Shown here: in pieces, positions 1 to 5,674 of the stretch
Position numbering within the stretch: the stretch's first letter is position 1
How the letters are laid out: every line of letters starts with the position of its first letter
Source: Candidatus Bathyarchaeota archaeon
GTDB lineage: Archaea > Thermoproteota > Bathyarchaeia > TCS64
Reading direction: 5' to 3'
Length of the DNA: 9,688 nt
NCBI GenBank assembly: GCA_030608725.1
Contig: JAUWDP010000026.1
Span: 1 to 9,688 of the forward strand
The notes under the pieces: model-generated
Told to the model about the DNA's origin: nothing
The model's input: the letters and a program-made list of their open reading frames with translations, nothing else
Database searches by the model: none
Program-made: the position numbers and the translations under genes

Positions 1-750
1 GCTGTTGTGCATGGGCCTCACCACCTCGACGATCCCGCCGCCCTTGAGGTGGTACTGCTTCCTCCTGTGCATCTCCCGCTCGACTATGGACTGGGAGCGG
101 GACGCCAGCTGCTTCTCAAGGGACTTCAGGTCGAAGTGATACGAGTCGTATTCCTCTACTCCTTTCTCCAGGGCCTGGTACTCGATGAGCTGGAGTGTGG
201 CCCCCGTCTCCTTGGAGAAGGCGATCATTTTCTCGATCTCCTCGTCGTTGATCCCCTTCATGACGACCATGTTGAGTTTGATGGGGTTGAGGCCGCACCT
301 GATGGCCTCCTCGATGCCCTCTCTCACTGCCTGAACGGACTCGCGTCCTATGATCTTGCAGAACTTCTCGGGGTCGGTTGAGTGGAAGCTGATGTTGACC
401 CTCTTCAGCCCGGCGTCCCTGAGGTCGCACGCCTTCTCCTTCAGCATGTAACCGTTGGTGGTCATGGAGACCTCGTCGACATAGGGTGAGATCCTCCGGA
501 CGATCTCGACGACGTCGTTTCTGAGGAGAGGCTCCCCTCCCGTCAGCTTAATCTTGTTGATCCCCAGCTCAGCAGCGACGGAGACCACTGTCTCTATCTC
601 CTCAGGCGTTACCTCCCCGTTGGGCCCCGACTCTCCCTCCTGGTGGCAGAAGAAGCAGTTGAAGTTGCATCTCTGGGTCAGGGATATTCGGAGGCTGTTT
701 ACCTGGCGCCTGTGTGGGTCCACGAGTCGGTCCGTTGCTTTAACCTGCAC
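1..750 (-). CDS. moaA: GTP 3',8-cyclase MoaA (radical SAM), 3' end cut by window edge
   Basis: MoaA carries out the first step of molybdopterin/tungstopterin synthesis: radical-SAM conversion of GTP to 3',8-cyclo-GTP in the cytoplasm. Read from a GTG at 750, 250 residues are present with no internal stop. The radical-SAM cluster motif is C28-x3-C32-x2-C35 (CNFNCFFC), after the family's typical N-terminal pattern (LVDPHRRQVNSLRIS). The SAM-binding GGEP is at 71-74. The fragment ends in RPMHNS, which in MoaA lies directly before the second Fe-S cysteine motif, so roughly 50-80 residues are outside the window. An in-frame TTG at 759 is an alternative start; a TAA further upstream (about 797-799) limits the ORF, and no strong ribosome-binding site decides between the two. 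It is divergent from tupABC, which would import the metal for the same cofactor. The family call is very secure; the start is not. Confidence 0.95.
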   Translation of the reverse strand, partial: MQVKATDRLVDPHRRQVNSLRISLTQRCNFNCFFCHQEGESGPNGEVTPEEIETVVSVAAELGINKIKLTGGEPLLRNDVVEIVRRISPYVDEVSMTTNGYMLKEKACDLRDAGLKRVNISFHSTDPEKFCKIIGRESVQAVREGIEEAIRCGLNPIKLNMVVMKGINDEEIEKMIAFSKETGATLQLIEYQALEKGVEEYDSYHFDLKSLEKQLASRSQSIVEREMHRRKQYHLKGGGIVEVVRPMHNS

Positions 751-784
751 GCTCTTCAACTTCCCGTTTATCTGCGTAGAGCTT

Positions 785-792
785 GGTAAAAA
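785..792 (-). promoter_or_regulatory. Possible TATA element for moaA
   Basis: On the minus strand this reads TTTTTACC, about 26-30 bases before the TTG at 759 and about 35-40 before the GTG at 750. This would give a very short leader. The match to an archaeal TATA box is weak, and the call rests mainly on position. Confidence 0.25.
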
Positions 793-794
793 CT

Positions 795-816
795 GTTATG
801 CATGGAGGAACATAAC
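795..816. promoter_or_regulatory. Inverted repeat GTTATG-N10-CATAAC, candidate operator between moaA and tupA
   Basis: Perfect 6-bp arms (795-800 and 811-816) lie in the divergent promoter region, beside the likely TATA elements of both genes. The centre-to-centre spacing of the arms is 16 bp. The ATAAC half-sites recall, from memory, the TATAACG-type half-sites of ModE-family oxyanion regulators. The dyad is directly visible; its role as an operator is inferred. Confidence 0.4.
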
Positions 817-831
817 GGCTTATCCAAAATC

Positions 832-839
832 TTATATCG
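832..839 (+). promoter_or_regulatory. TATA box for tupA
   Basis: TTATATCG lies about 40 bases before the tupA ATG at 876. That places transcription start near 860 and leaves a leader of about 15 bases. A TGTGAT just before the ATG (865-870) could be a weak ribosome-binding site of the GGTGAT type. The element is followed by, and overlaps, the palindrome ATATCGATAT (834-843). Confidence 0.45.
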
Positions 840-875
840 ATATGCATGAGTATACATGTCGATGTGTGATAATAA

Positions 876-1856
876 ATGAATCGGAATACCACAATCATCA
901 TAGCAGCAGCGATAATCTGCGCCTCAGCCCTCGGGGGCATCTATATCCTATGGCCCAAGGCCAATGCAGGCGAGAGCACCCTAGTTGTCTCCACGACGAC
1001 AAGCCTCTACGACACAGGAGTCTTGGACCATTTCGAGGAGGTCTTCGAGGCAGAGCACGAGGTCGATGTATACTTCATATCGGTCGGGACGGGGCTCGCG
1101 ATCACCCACGCCCAGAGGGGTGATGCGGATATGATCCTGGTCCACGCCCCCTCGAAGGAGCTGAGCTTCCTCGAGGATGGGTACGGCGCCAACAGGAAGA
1201 TCATAGCCTACAACTTCTTCTCAATCGTAGGGCCTGAAGGAGACCCCGCAGGTATCACCGATAAGGCTCCAAACGACGCCTTCGCGACCCTAGTCGAGAA
1301 GGGGCGGGCGGGGGAGGCAATCTGGGTCTCCAGGGGGGATGACTCTGGCACTCACACAAAAGAGAAGGTTCTCTGGAGCGCCGCGGGATTCGATGTTTCG
1401 GCCCTCAGGGATGAGGACTGGTACAGGGAGGCGGGGGCAGGCATGGGTAAGACCCTGCAGATAGCTGAGGAGCTTGAGGCCTACACTCTCTCGGACATGG
1501 GCACATACCTGAAGTACCACACGGATGAGCTCATAAGCCTGGATGTCCACGTCGGCGCAGGTGAGGCGCTCATCAACGTCTACAGCGCTCTAGCCATCGA
1601 CCCCGACTACAACGACGACGCTAACTTCGACGATGCGAACGTCTTCATAGAGTTCTTGGCCTCGCCAGAGGGGCAGGCGATCTTCGAGATGTATGGCGTG
1701 GATATTTACGGCACTGCCCTATTCAACCCGGCCGTGGAGCTCCTAGAAACTGATCCCGATTCGACGACTGCAGAGTGGATTGCGAACGCTGCCTTCTTCG
1801 ACGGTTCCGAGTGCCCTGAAGAGTATCGGGTGGGTGACACGGAGCTATACAACTAA
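876..1856 (+). CDS. tupA: Tungstate ABC transporter substrate-binding protein TupA
   Basis: This 326-residue protein is exported and would bind tungstate outside the membrane and deliver it to TupBC. The N-terminus (1-31) is a signal or anchor segment with a hydrophobic core from about residue 7 to 26. There is no convincing lipobox, since the Cys at 15 is preceded by Ile. TupA-family hallmarks follow: STTTS at 39-43, VGTG at 70-73, ADMILVHAP at 84-92, GYGANRK at 102-108, SRGDDSGTH at 152-160 and YTLSDMGTY at 203-211. The motifs favour TupA over ModA or WtpA. One deviation is M208, where I recall Arg in the family motif (LTDRGTY). The segment around 240-255 is rich in Asp. tupB begins 47 bases downstream, and moaA diverges upstream. 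Ligand preference (tungstate rather than molybdate) is inferred from family. Confidence 0.9.
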   Translation: MNRNTTIIIAAAIICASALGGIYILWPKANAGESTLVVSTTTSLYDTGVLDHFEEVFEAEHEVDVYFISVGTGLAITHAQRGDADMILVHAPSKELSFLEDGYGANRKIIAYNFFSIVGPEGDPAGITDKAPNDAFATLVEKGRAGEAIWVSRGDDSGTHTKEKVLWSAAGFDVSALRDEDWYREAGAGMGKTLQIAEELEAYTLSDMGTYLKYHTDELISLDVHVGAGEALINVYSALAIDPDYNDDANFDDANVFIEFLASPEGQAIFEMYGVDIYGTALFNPAVELLETDPDSTTAEWIANAAFFDGSECPEEYRVGDTELYN

Positions 1857-1870
1857 ATTGCATATCACCA

Positions 1871-1880
1871 TTTTATAAAT
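1871..1880 (+). promoter_or_regulatory. TATA box upstream of tupB
   Basis: TTTTATAAAT is centred about 27 bases before the tupB ATG at 1903, the spacing expected for a leaderless archaeal mRNA. GGTG at 1892-1895 would also serve as a ribosome-binding site if transcription reads through from tupA. The element suggests tupBC can be transcribed separately from tupA. Confidence 0.45.
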
Positions 1881-1902
1881 CGGAAATATTCGGTGTTAAA
1901 AG

Positions 1903-2601
1903 ATGGCCTCGGTGATACTGGACGGACTCATGAAGGCGATAGCCCTCATCCTCTCAGGCGACCCCGTACTCGTTGAGATAACCCTCCGTTCCCTTACCAT
2001 CTCGGGACTTGCCACAATAGCAGCGTCTCTCTGGTCGATCCCTCTAGGGGCCCTGATAGGACTGGGCAGGTTCAGGGGGAGGCTGGTGCTGCGGGGTGTG
2101 TTCAACGCTCTGCTGGGGGTCCCCACGGTGACCCTGGGTCTCGTCCTCTATCTGATGATCTCAAAGTCGGGGCCACTCGGCTTCCTCCGCCTCCTCTACA
2201 CGCCGACCGCTATCATCCTGGGACAAGCGGTCCTCATCACCCCCATTATAGTGAGCTTCGTCGCCAACTCCGTGGAGGCCGTCGACCCAGATGTCAGGAA
2301 CTTATCGCTGACTTTGGGGTCTACCGAGATTGAGGCGGTGCTCGCCGTCCTAAACGAGTCCATGGAGGGCGTACTACTCTCTGTCACGGCCGGGTTCAAT
2401 AGGGCCTTAGCGGAGCTGGGGATAGCGCTCATGGTCGGCGGCAACATCAGGGGCGTCACGAGGATGCTGACCACTTACATAGCTCTGGAGACTAACAGGG
2501 GGGAGGTGGCCATAGGGATCGCCTTCGCGGTGATCCTCCTTACGATTGTAGCCGCAGTCAATCTTTCAGTGAACTTCCTCCAGAGGAGGGTGCGGAGATG
2601 A
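1903..2601 (+). CDS. tupB: Tungstate ABC transporter permease TupB
   Basis: This is the membrane-spanning subunit of the tungstate importer, 232 residues, close to the usual length for the family. Hydrophobic stretches suitable as membrane helices lie at about 28-55, 66-88, 101-122, 160-180 and 203-226. The cytoplasmic coupling region that docks on the ATPase is around 161-180 (AGFNRALAELG), followed by the TupB-typical GGNIRGVTRMLTTYIALET (179-197). GGTG seven bases before the ATG is a plausible ribosome-binding site. The stop codon overlaps the tupC start (ATGA), implying translational coupling. Homology to ModB and WtpB permeases is expected; the GGNIRG motif together with the adjacent TupA supports TupB. 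Confidence 0.9.
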   Translation: MASVILDGLMKAIALILSGDPVLVEITLRSLTISGLATIAASLWSIPLGALIGLGRFRGRLVLRGVFNALLGVPTVTLGLVLYLMISKSGPLGFLRLLYTPTAIILGQAVLITPIIVSFVANSVEAVDPDVRNLSLTLGSTEIEAVLAVLNESMEGVLLSVTAGFNRALAELGIALMVGGNIRGVTRMLTTYIALETNRGEVAIGIAFAVILLTIVAAVNLSVNFLQRRVRR

Positions 2602-3647
2602 TCGAGTTCCATGGGGTTTCTAAAAACTACGACTCCGTCCAGGCGTTGGAGGGCGTGACCCTTGACGTTAACAGGGGGGAGGTGTTCACCATCCTGGGGC
2701 CCAACGGCTCTGGGAAGACGACCCTCCTTAAGTTGGCTGCTGGGCTTGAGCTGCCCTCGGGGGGGGAGGTCTTATTCGACGGCGTGAAGGTGGAGCCATC
2801 AAACGTTGCCTCCGTCAGGAGGAGGGCGACGCTGGTCTTCCAGAAGACCGTTATCTTTAGGGGCTCTGTCTTTGATAACGTCGCGTATGGGCTGAGGCTC
2901 AGGGGCGTCAGTGGGGATGAAGTGGAGAGGAGGGTGACGGAGTCCCTGGACCTTGTCCGCCTCGGTCACCTTAGGGAGAGACGGGCGAGGACCCTCTCCG
3001 GCGGTGAGCAGCAGCGTCTCTCCCTTGCCAGGGCCCTCGTGCTCGGATGCGAACTCCTGCTTCTGGATGAGCCGACGGCGAACCTGGACCCGGACAGCCT
3101 CATCATCGTCAAGGCCGTCATCGGGAGGCTGAAGCGTGAAGGGGAGACCACCATCGTCATCGCCACACACAACCTCGAGCAGGCCGAGGGTCTCTCAAGC
3201 AGGATAGTGCTGCTCAGGGAGGGAAAGGTGATCGAGGAGGTACGCCCTGAGGAGCTCTTGGTTGCCCCGTCCCCAGAGATGGCGCGATTCACCCGCTCAG
3301 AAAACGTCTTCTCCGGCGTCTCGAGGATCGTGGAGGGCGTGGCCCACGTCTCCATCGGGGAGGGCGTCGAGATAATGGCCGCCTTCAGCTATGAGGGGCA
3401 GGTGATAATCCAAGTGAGGCCTGAGGACATCATCATCTCCAGGGACAAGATGGAGTCCAGCGCCCGGAACAGCCTCCTGGGGCGCATCTCCGGCATCACA
3501 GAGCAGAACTCCATAGTCAAGCTAAAGGTAGACGTGGGGCGCATCGTGACCGTCCAGATAACGAGGAAGTCCCTGGTCGAGATGGGCCTCAACGTCGGTC
3601 AGGAGATATACCTCACGTTCAAGGCGTCCTCCGTACAGGCGATCTGA
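2598..3647 (+). CDS. tupC: Tungstate ABC transporter ATPase TupC with C-terminal TOBE/Mop-like domain
   Basis: This 349-residue cytoplasmic ATPase would power the TupB channel. The nucleotide-binding domain (about 1-235) has Walker A GPNGSGKT at 34-41, Q-loop Gln82, signature LSGGE at 133-137, Walker B LLLLDE at 153-158 and the H-loop His191. The region from about 245 is extra: residues 287-349 (beginning SSARNSLLGRISGI, ending FKASSVQAI) match the Mop/TOBE oxyanion-binding fold seen at the end of ModC and WtpC ATPases. In some ModBC transporters this domain binds the oxyanion and shuts transport off (trans-inhibition), so feedback control by intracellular tungstate is a fair inference. The start is supported by GGAGGGTG (2585-2592) five bases upstream and by the 4-base overlap with tupB. 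The ATPase call is certain; tungstate specificity comes from the operon. Confidence 0.92.
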   Translation: MIEFHGVSKNYDSVQALEGVTLDVNRGEVFTILGPNGSGKTTLLKLAAGLELPSGGEVLFDGVKVEPSNVASVRRRATLVFQKTVIFRGSVFDNVAYGLRLRGVSGDEVERRVTESLDLVRLGHLRERRARTLSGGEQQRLSLARALVLGCELLLLDEPTANLDPDSLIIVKAVIGRLKREGETTIVIATHNLEQAEGLSSRIVLLREGKVIEEVRPEELLVAPSPEMARFTRSENVFSGVSRIVEGVAHVSIGEGVEIMAAFSYEGQVIIQVRPEDIIISRDKMESSARNSLLGRISGITEQNSIVKLKVDVGRIVTVQITRKSLVEMGLNVGQEIYLTFKASSVQAI

Positions 3648-3657
3648 GCCTCAGATC
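3641..3657. repeat. Perfect inverted repeat across the tupC stop codon
   Basis: GATCTGAGCCTCAGATC has 8-bp arms around a single central C; as RNA it would form a 7-bp stem with a GCC loop. The TGA stop of tupC (3645-3647) lies inside it. No T-tract follows, so it is not a classical terminator. It could be a 3'-end processing or stability element, or a protein-binding site. Confidence 0.5.
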
Positions 3658-3662
3658 CTTAG

Positions 3663-3675
3663 TCACAACTTGTGA
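3663..3675. promoter_or_regulatory. Inverted repeat TCACAA-C-TTGTGA, candidate operator
   Basis: Perfect 6-bp arms around one central base, about 20 bases upstream of the TATA-like element of the beta-helix gene. This is a usual place for a dimeric winged-helix activator or repressor to bind. One candidate is the wHTH protein encoded downstream in the same presumed operon. The dyad is seen; its function is inferred. Confidence 0.35.
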
Positions 3676-3692
3676 GTATCCCACGTGTCTTA

Positions 3693-3702
3693 CCTTTAAA
3701 AG
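3693..3702 (+). promoter_or_regulatory. TATA box for the beta-helix/wHTH operon
   Basis: CCTTTAAAAG lies 32-41 bases before the TTG start at 3734. It predicts transcription start near 3722-3726 and a leader of about 10 bases. Confidence 0.45.
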
Positions 3703-3733
3703 GCGAGAGACGACGATGGACTCAGTGAATTAA

Positions 3734-5062
3734 TTGACCGAAGATGTTGTAATACCCCGCAGGGGCAGGATGGAACTCGACAGCATCGAGGGCAACCTCA
3801 TAATGGATAAGGGGACTGTGAGCGCAGCGCAGCTAGGAGGGGTCATCCATGTCTCGGGAGCCACGGAGTGCAAGGATGACTGCCTATTCGAGTCCAGCCT
3901 CACAACATCCGAGCTCACCGGACGCAACGGCAATATCGTCGTGAAAGGCGACCTAAACGTCGAGAACTCCATCAAGATCCGGAGAGGCAGGCTCTTCGTA
4001 GAGGGCAGCCTGACAGCGAAGCGGATGGAAGTGGACAAGCAAGTCGAAGTCGACGGGGACTTGGACATCACAGAGGCAAGCGTAGGAGGATCCATGAAGA
4101 TCCGGGGCAACTCCAAGGCGGACAGGATCGGCGTCGGCGGCTCCCTAGTGGTCGACAACGACGCAGAGATAGGCATGATAGACGTCGGCGGATCCGTTCA
4201 CATCCGAGGGAGGACCAAGGGCAGGGTCATCGACGTCGGCGGTTCATACACCGGAGACGGCCCCGTCGAGGTCGACATCATCGAGGTAGGCGGCTCCGTA
4301 AAGATTTTCTCGGAGGTCTTGGTAGGTGACATCGACGTAGGTGGGTCTGTGAAGCTTGAGGGAGGAGAGTCAACGGGCAAGATCGACGTCGGCGGCTCCT
4401 TCAAGGCATCGAGGCACCTCGTCTTCAGGAACATAGACGCAGGCGGGAGTGCCAAGATCTCGGGCGGGAGGGGCGGAGACGTCGAAGCGGGCGGTTCATT
4501 CAGCAGCGACGGAGACCTCACCTTCGAGAGGATAGACGTCGGCGGCACCGTGAAGATCTACGGGAACGCCTCAGGGAGGATCATCGACGTCGGAGGGACG
4601 TTGAAGGTCGAAGGCGACCTGGAGCTCTCAGATGAGCTGAACATTGGAGGGAAGGCATCCATCGATGGGACGCTCAAATCAAGGAGGGTAGACGTCGGAG
4701 GGAAGGTCGAGGCGTACAAGGTGGAAGCCTCAGACGAGATAAGGACCAACACCCTGCTCACCCGGAAGGGCGCAACCGCTGACTACATAGAGATAGGCAG
4801 GCGTGGAGAGGTCGAGGGCCCCCTCGTTGCGAAGAGGGTGACCGTGAGGGACAGGGCGAGGGTCGAGGACATCTACGCCGAGGTCGTGGAGCTCAGGCGC
4901 GGGAGCAGGGCCGACAACGTCTACGCCGCCAGAGTCGACGTCGAACGCGGCTGCAGGATAAGGGGCGAGGTCAAGTACACCGAGTCCCTGAGCGCCGACA
5001 GGGACGTGGATTTCGGTAGACCCCCCGAAAAGACTGAAAAGCTACCACCTCCACCCATATGA
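3734..5062 (+). CDS. Bactofilin-like polymer-forming beta-helix protein with 17-residue repeats
   Basis: This 442-residue protein has no signal peptide or membrane segment. From about residue 20 to 425 it alternates short beta-strand patterns with Gly/Asp turns. The core carries 13 copies of [V/A/I]GG[S/T/K], usually within IDVGGSVKI. They start at residues 117, 134, 151, 168, 185, 202, 219, 236, 252, 269, 286, 304 and 321. All gaps are 17 except one of 16 and one of 18. That fits one rung of a parallel beta-helix per repeat, as in bactofilins (DUF583), which self-assemble into filaments. At roughly 23 rungs it is much longer than a typical bactofilin core. The proline-rich tail (429-442, ending LPPPPI) also recalls bactofilins. 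A CxxxC occurs at 46-50. The TTG at 3734 directly follows an in-frame stop; an ATG at 3770 is an alternative start. The fold is well supported, but a cytoskeletal role in an archaeon is inference. Confidence 0.7.
   Translation: MTEDVVIPRRGRMELDSIEGNLIMDKGTVSAAQLGGVIHVSGATECKDDCLFESSLTTSELTGRNGNIVVKGDLNVENSIKIRRGRLFVEGSLTAKRMEVDKQVEVDGDLDITEASVGGSMKIRGNSKADRIGVGGSLVVDNDAEIGMIDVGGSVHIRGRTKGRVIDVGGSYTGDGPVEVDIIEVGGSVKIFSEVLVGDIDVGGSVKLEGGESTGKIDVGGSFKASRHLVFRNIDAGGSAKISGGRGGDVEAGGSFSSDGDLTFERIDVGGTVKIYGNASGRIIDVGGTLKVEGDLELSDELNIGGKASIDGTLKSRRVDVGGKVEAYKVEASDEIRTNTLLTRKGATADYIEIGRRGEVEGPLVAKRVTVRDRARVEDIYAEVVELRRGSRADNVYAARVDVERGCRIRGEVKYTESLSADRDVDFGRPPEKTEKLPPPPI
4067..4720 (+). repeat. 51-bp in-frame degenerate tandem repeat (13 units) in the beta-helix gene
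   Basis: The 17-residue repeat appears in DNA as a 51-bp period. The best-conserved core is ATCGACGTCGGCGG with variants (AGACGTCGGAGG, TCGACGTAGGTGG). Between cores the DNA diverges while the strand/turn pattern is kept, pointing to old duplications held by protein-level selection rather than a recent array. One unit (from residue 236) lacks a codon and one (from residue 286) has an extra codon. Confidence 0.85.
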
Positions 5063-5075
5063 CAGGGTTCTCGCA

Positions 5076-5354
5076 TTGCAGAGGCGCACGCGCTACGACA
5101 TCTACATGGACACCCTAGACACGATTAGGCGGAAGGGCGTCAGCGCGATAACTCGGATATCCTATGGCGCCAACCTTCCCGTCGACAGGGCGAAGGAGGT
5201 GATGGCCTTCCTCATGGAGCGGGGGCTCGTGAAGGAGGAGGAGTACGGCAGCACCCGAGGCTATCGCATAACGGCACGGGGAGGCGAGTTCCTGCAGGCC
5301 CTCAAGGTCATACGGAAGTACGTGGACACCGAGGGAACAGAGGACCTCGAATAG
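5076..5354 (+). CDS. Small archaeal winged-helix (HTH_45-like) DNA-binding protein
   Basis: This 92-residue protein opens with RTRYDIYMDTLDTIRRKG, a variant of the (R)SR.(E/D)I..DIL pattern of small archaeal winged-helix proteins. It continues with a helix-turn-helix (about 24-50, ITRISYGANLPVDRAKEVM), a third helix (FLMERGLV, 45-52), a beta-wing (EEEYGSTRGYRITARGGEFL, 54-73) and a short C-terminal helix. It is a likely transcription regulator, possibly dimeric. The TTG at 5076 is 13 bases after the stop of the beta-helix gene, so the two are probably co-transcribed; AGGG at 5063-5067 is a weak ribosome-binding site. A later ATG at 5106 would cut into the first helix and is less likely. The target is unknown; the dyad at 3663-3675 is a candidate for autoregulation. 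Confidence 0.8.
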   Translation: MQRRTRYDIYMDTLDTIRRKGVSAITRISYGANLPVDRAKEVMAFLMERGLVKEEEYGSTRGYRITARGGEFLQALKVIRKYVDTEGTEDLE

Positions 5355-5370
5355 GCCCAACCATAAACTA

Positions 5371-5386
5371 CTTATCGTTATTAATC
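5371..5386 (+). promoter_or_regulatory. AT-rich promoter region for the small zinc-binding protein gene
   Basis: CTTATCGTTATTAATC is the only TATA-like stretch between the wHTH gene and the next coding signal. It predicts transcription start near 5400-5410. That is about 55 bases before the first ATG (5463) but only 15-25 before the place where the coding pattern begins (5427). Confidence 0.35.
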
Positions 5387-5462
5387 CAAAAACCAGAGGA
5401 CCCGGGGTCATACCTTGCCGCGATAAAGGATCTACGTTCTCAAGGAAGGTGTCTACCAGTCA

Positions 5463-5615
5463 ATGAAGGCGAGGTTCGGGGATGACTTCAGGTGCTCCCA
5501 GTGTGACAGGGAGTTCCAGCTCTACGACGTCGTCATGTCCAAGCCGTCCCAGAGGGGCAGCAGGGTGAAATGGTATCATCTCGCCTGCTACGAGTCCCTG
5601 CTCCTAGACCTGTGA
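5463..5615 (+). CDS. Small zinc-binding (CxxC...HxxC) protein, N-terminal start uncertain
   Basis: From the first in-frame ATG this is a 50-residue protein. It has C11-x2-C14 (CSQC) and H39-x2-C42 (HLAC), a pattern suited to one structural zinc in a treble-clef or ribbon fold. Between them lies a basic stretch (SKPSQRGSRVKW, 26-37). I recall similar short proteins in TACK archaea that start a dozen residues earlier with a (K/R)xYVL strand. Codons for RIYVLKEGVYQS lie in frame directly upstream (5427-5462), but they contain no usual start codon and follow a TAA (5424-5426). The annotated ATG may therefore give a shortened form. GGTG at 5448-5451 is a possible ribosome-binding site. Function is unknown; RNA or ribosome association is only a guess from size, charge and neighbours. 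Confidence 0.65.
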   Translation: MKARFGDDFRCSQCDREFQLYDVVMSKPSQRGSRVKWYHLACYESLLLDL

Positions 5616-5641
5616 ATGTGTGTAATCTTCTCCATTTGGAT

Positions 5642-5651
5642 AGATTATTAA
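5642..5651 (+). promoter_or_regulatory. TATA box for hflX
   Basis: AGATTATTAA is centred about 27 bases before the GTG at 5675, the spacing of a leaderless archaeal transcript. It favours that start over the longer reading from 5570. Confidence 0.45.
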
Positions 5652-5674
5652 CCCTCAAACCATGCAGAGATGGT

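Noticed and set aside
116..430. A minus-strand 104-codon frame within moaA
   Set aside because: It is in a different frame from the MoaA translation, which carries the radical-SAM motifs and stays open across the whole region.
554..1123. A 189-codon plus-strand frame overlapping moaA, the divergent promoter and tupA
   Set aside because: It runs across a promoter region and in the wrong frame of two well-identified genes.
4067..4720. CRISPR-like or satellite-like repeat array
   Set aside because: The 51-bp period is in frame, degenerate between cores and explained by a 17-residue protein repeat; there are no identical repeats with unique spacers.
5415..5426. Stop-codon recoding in the small zinc-protein gene (TTG CCG CGA TAA)
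   Set aside because: Known archaeal recoding uses TGA (selenocysteine) or TAG (pyrrolysine), not TAA, and no recoding element is evident.
5570..5674. Longer N-terminus for HflX starting at an ATG at 5570
   Set aside because: It overlaps the zinc-protein gene by 46 bases and adds about 35 residues unlike HflX. It would also put the TATA element at 5642-5651 inside the gene.
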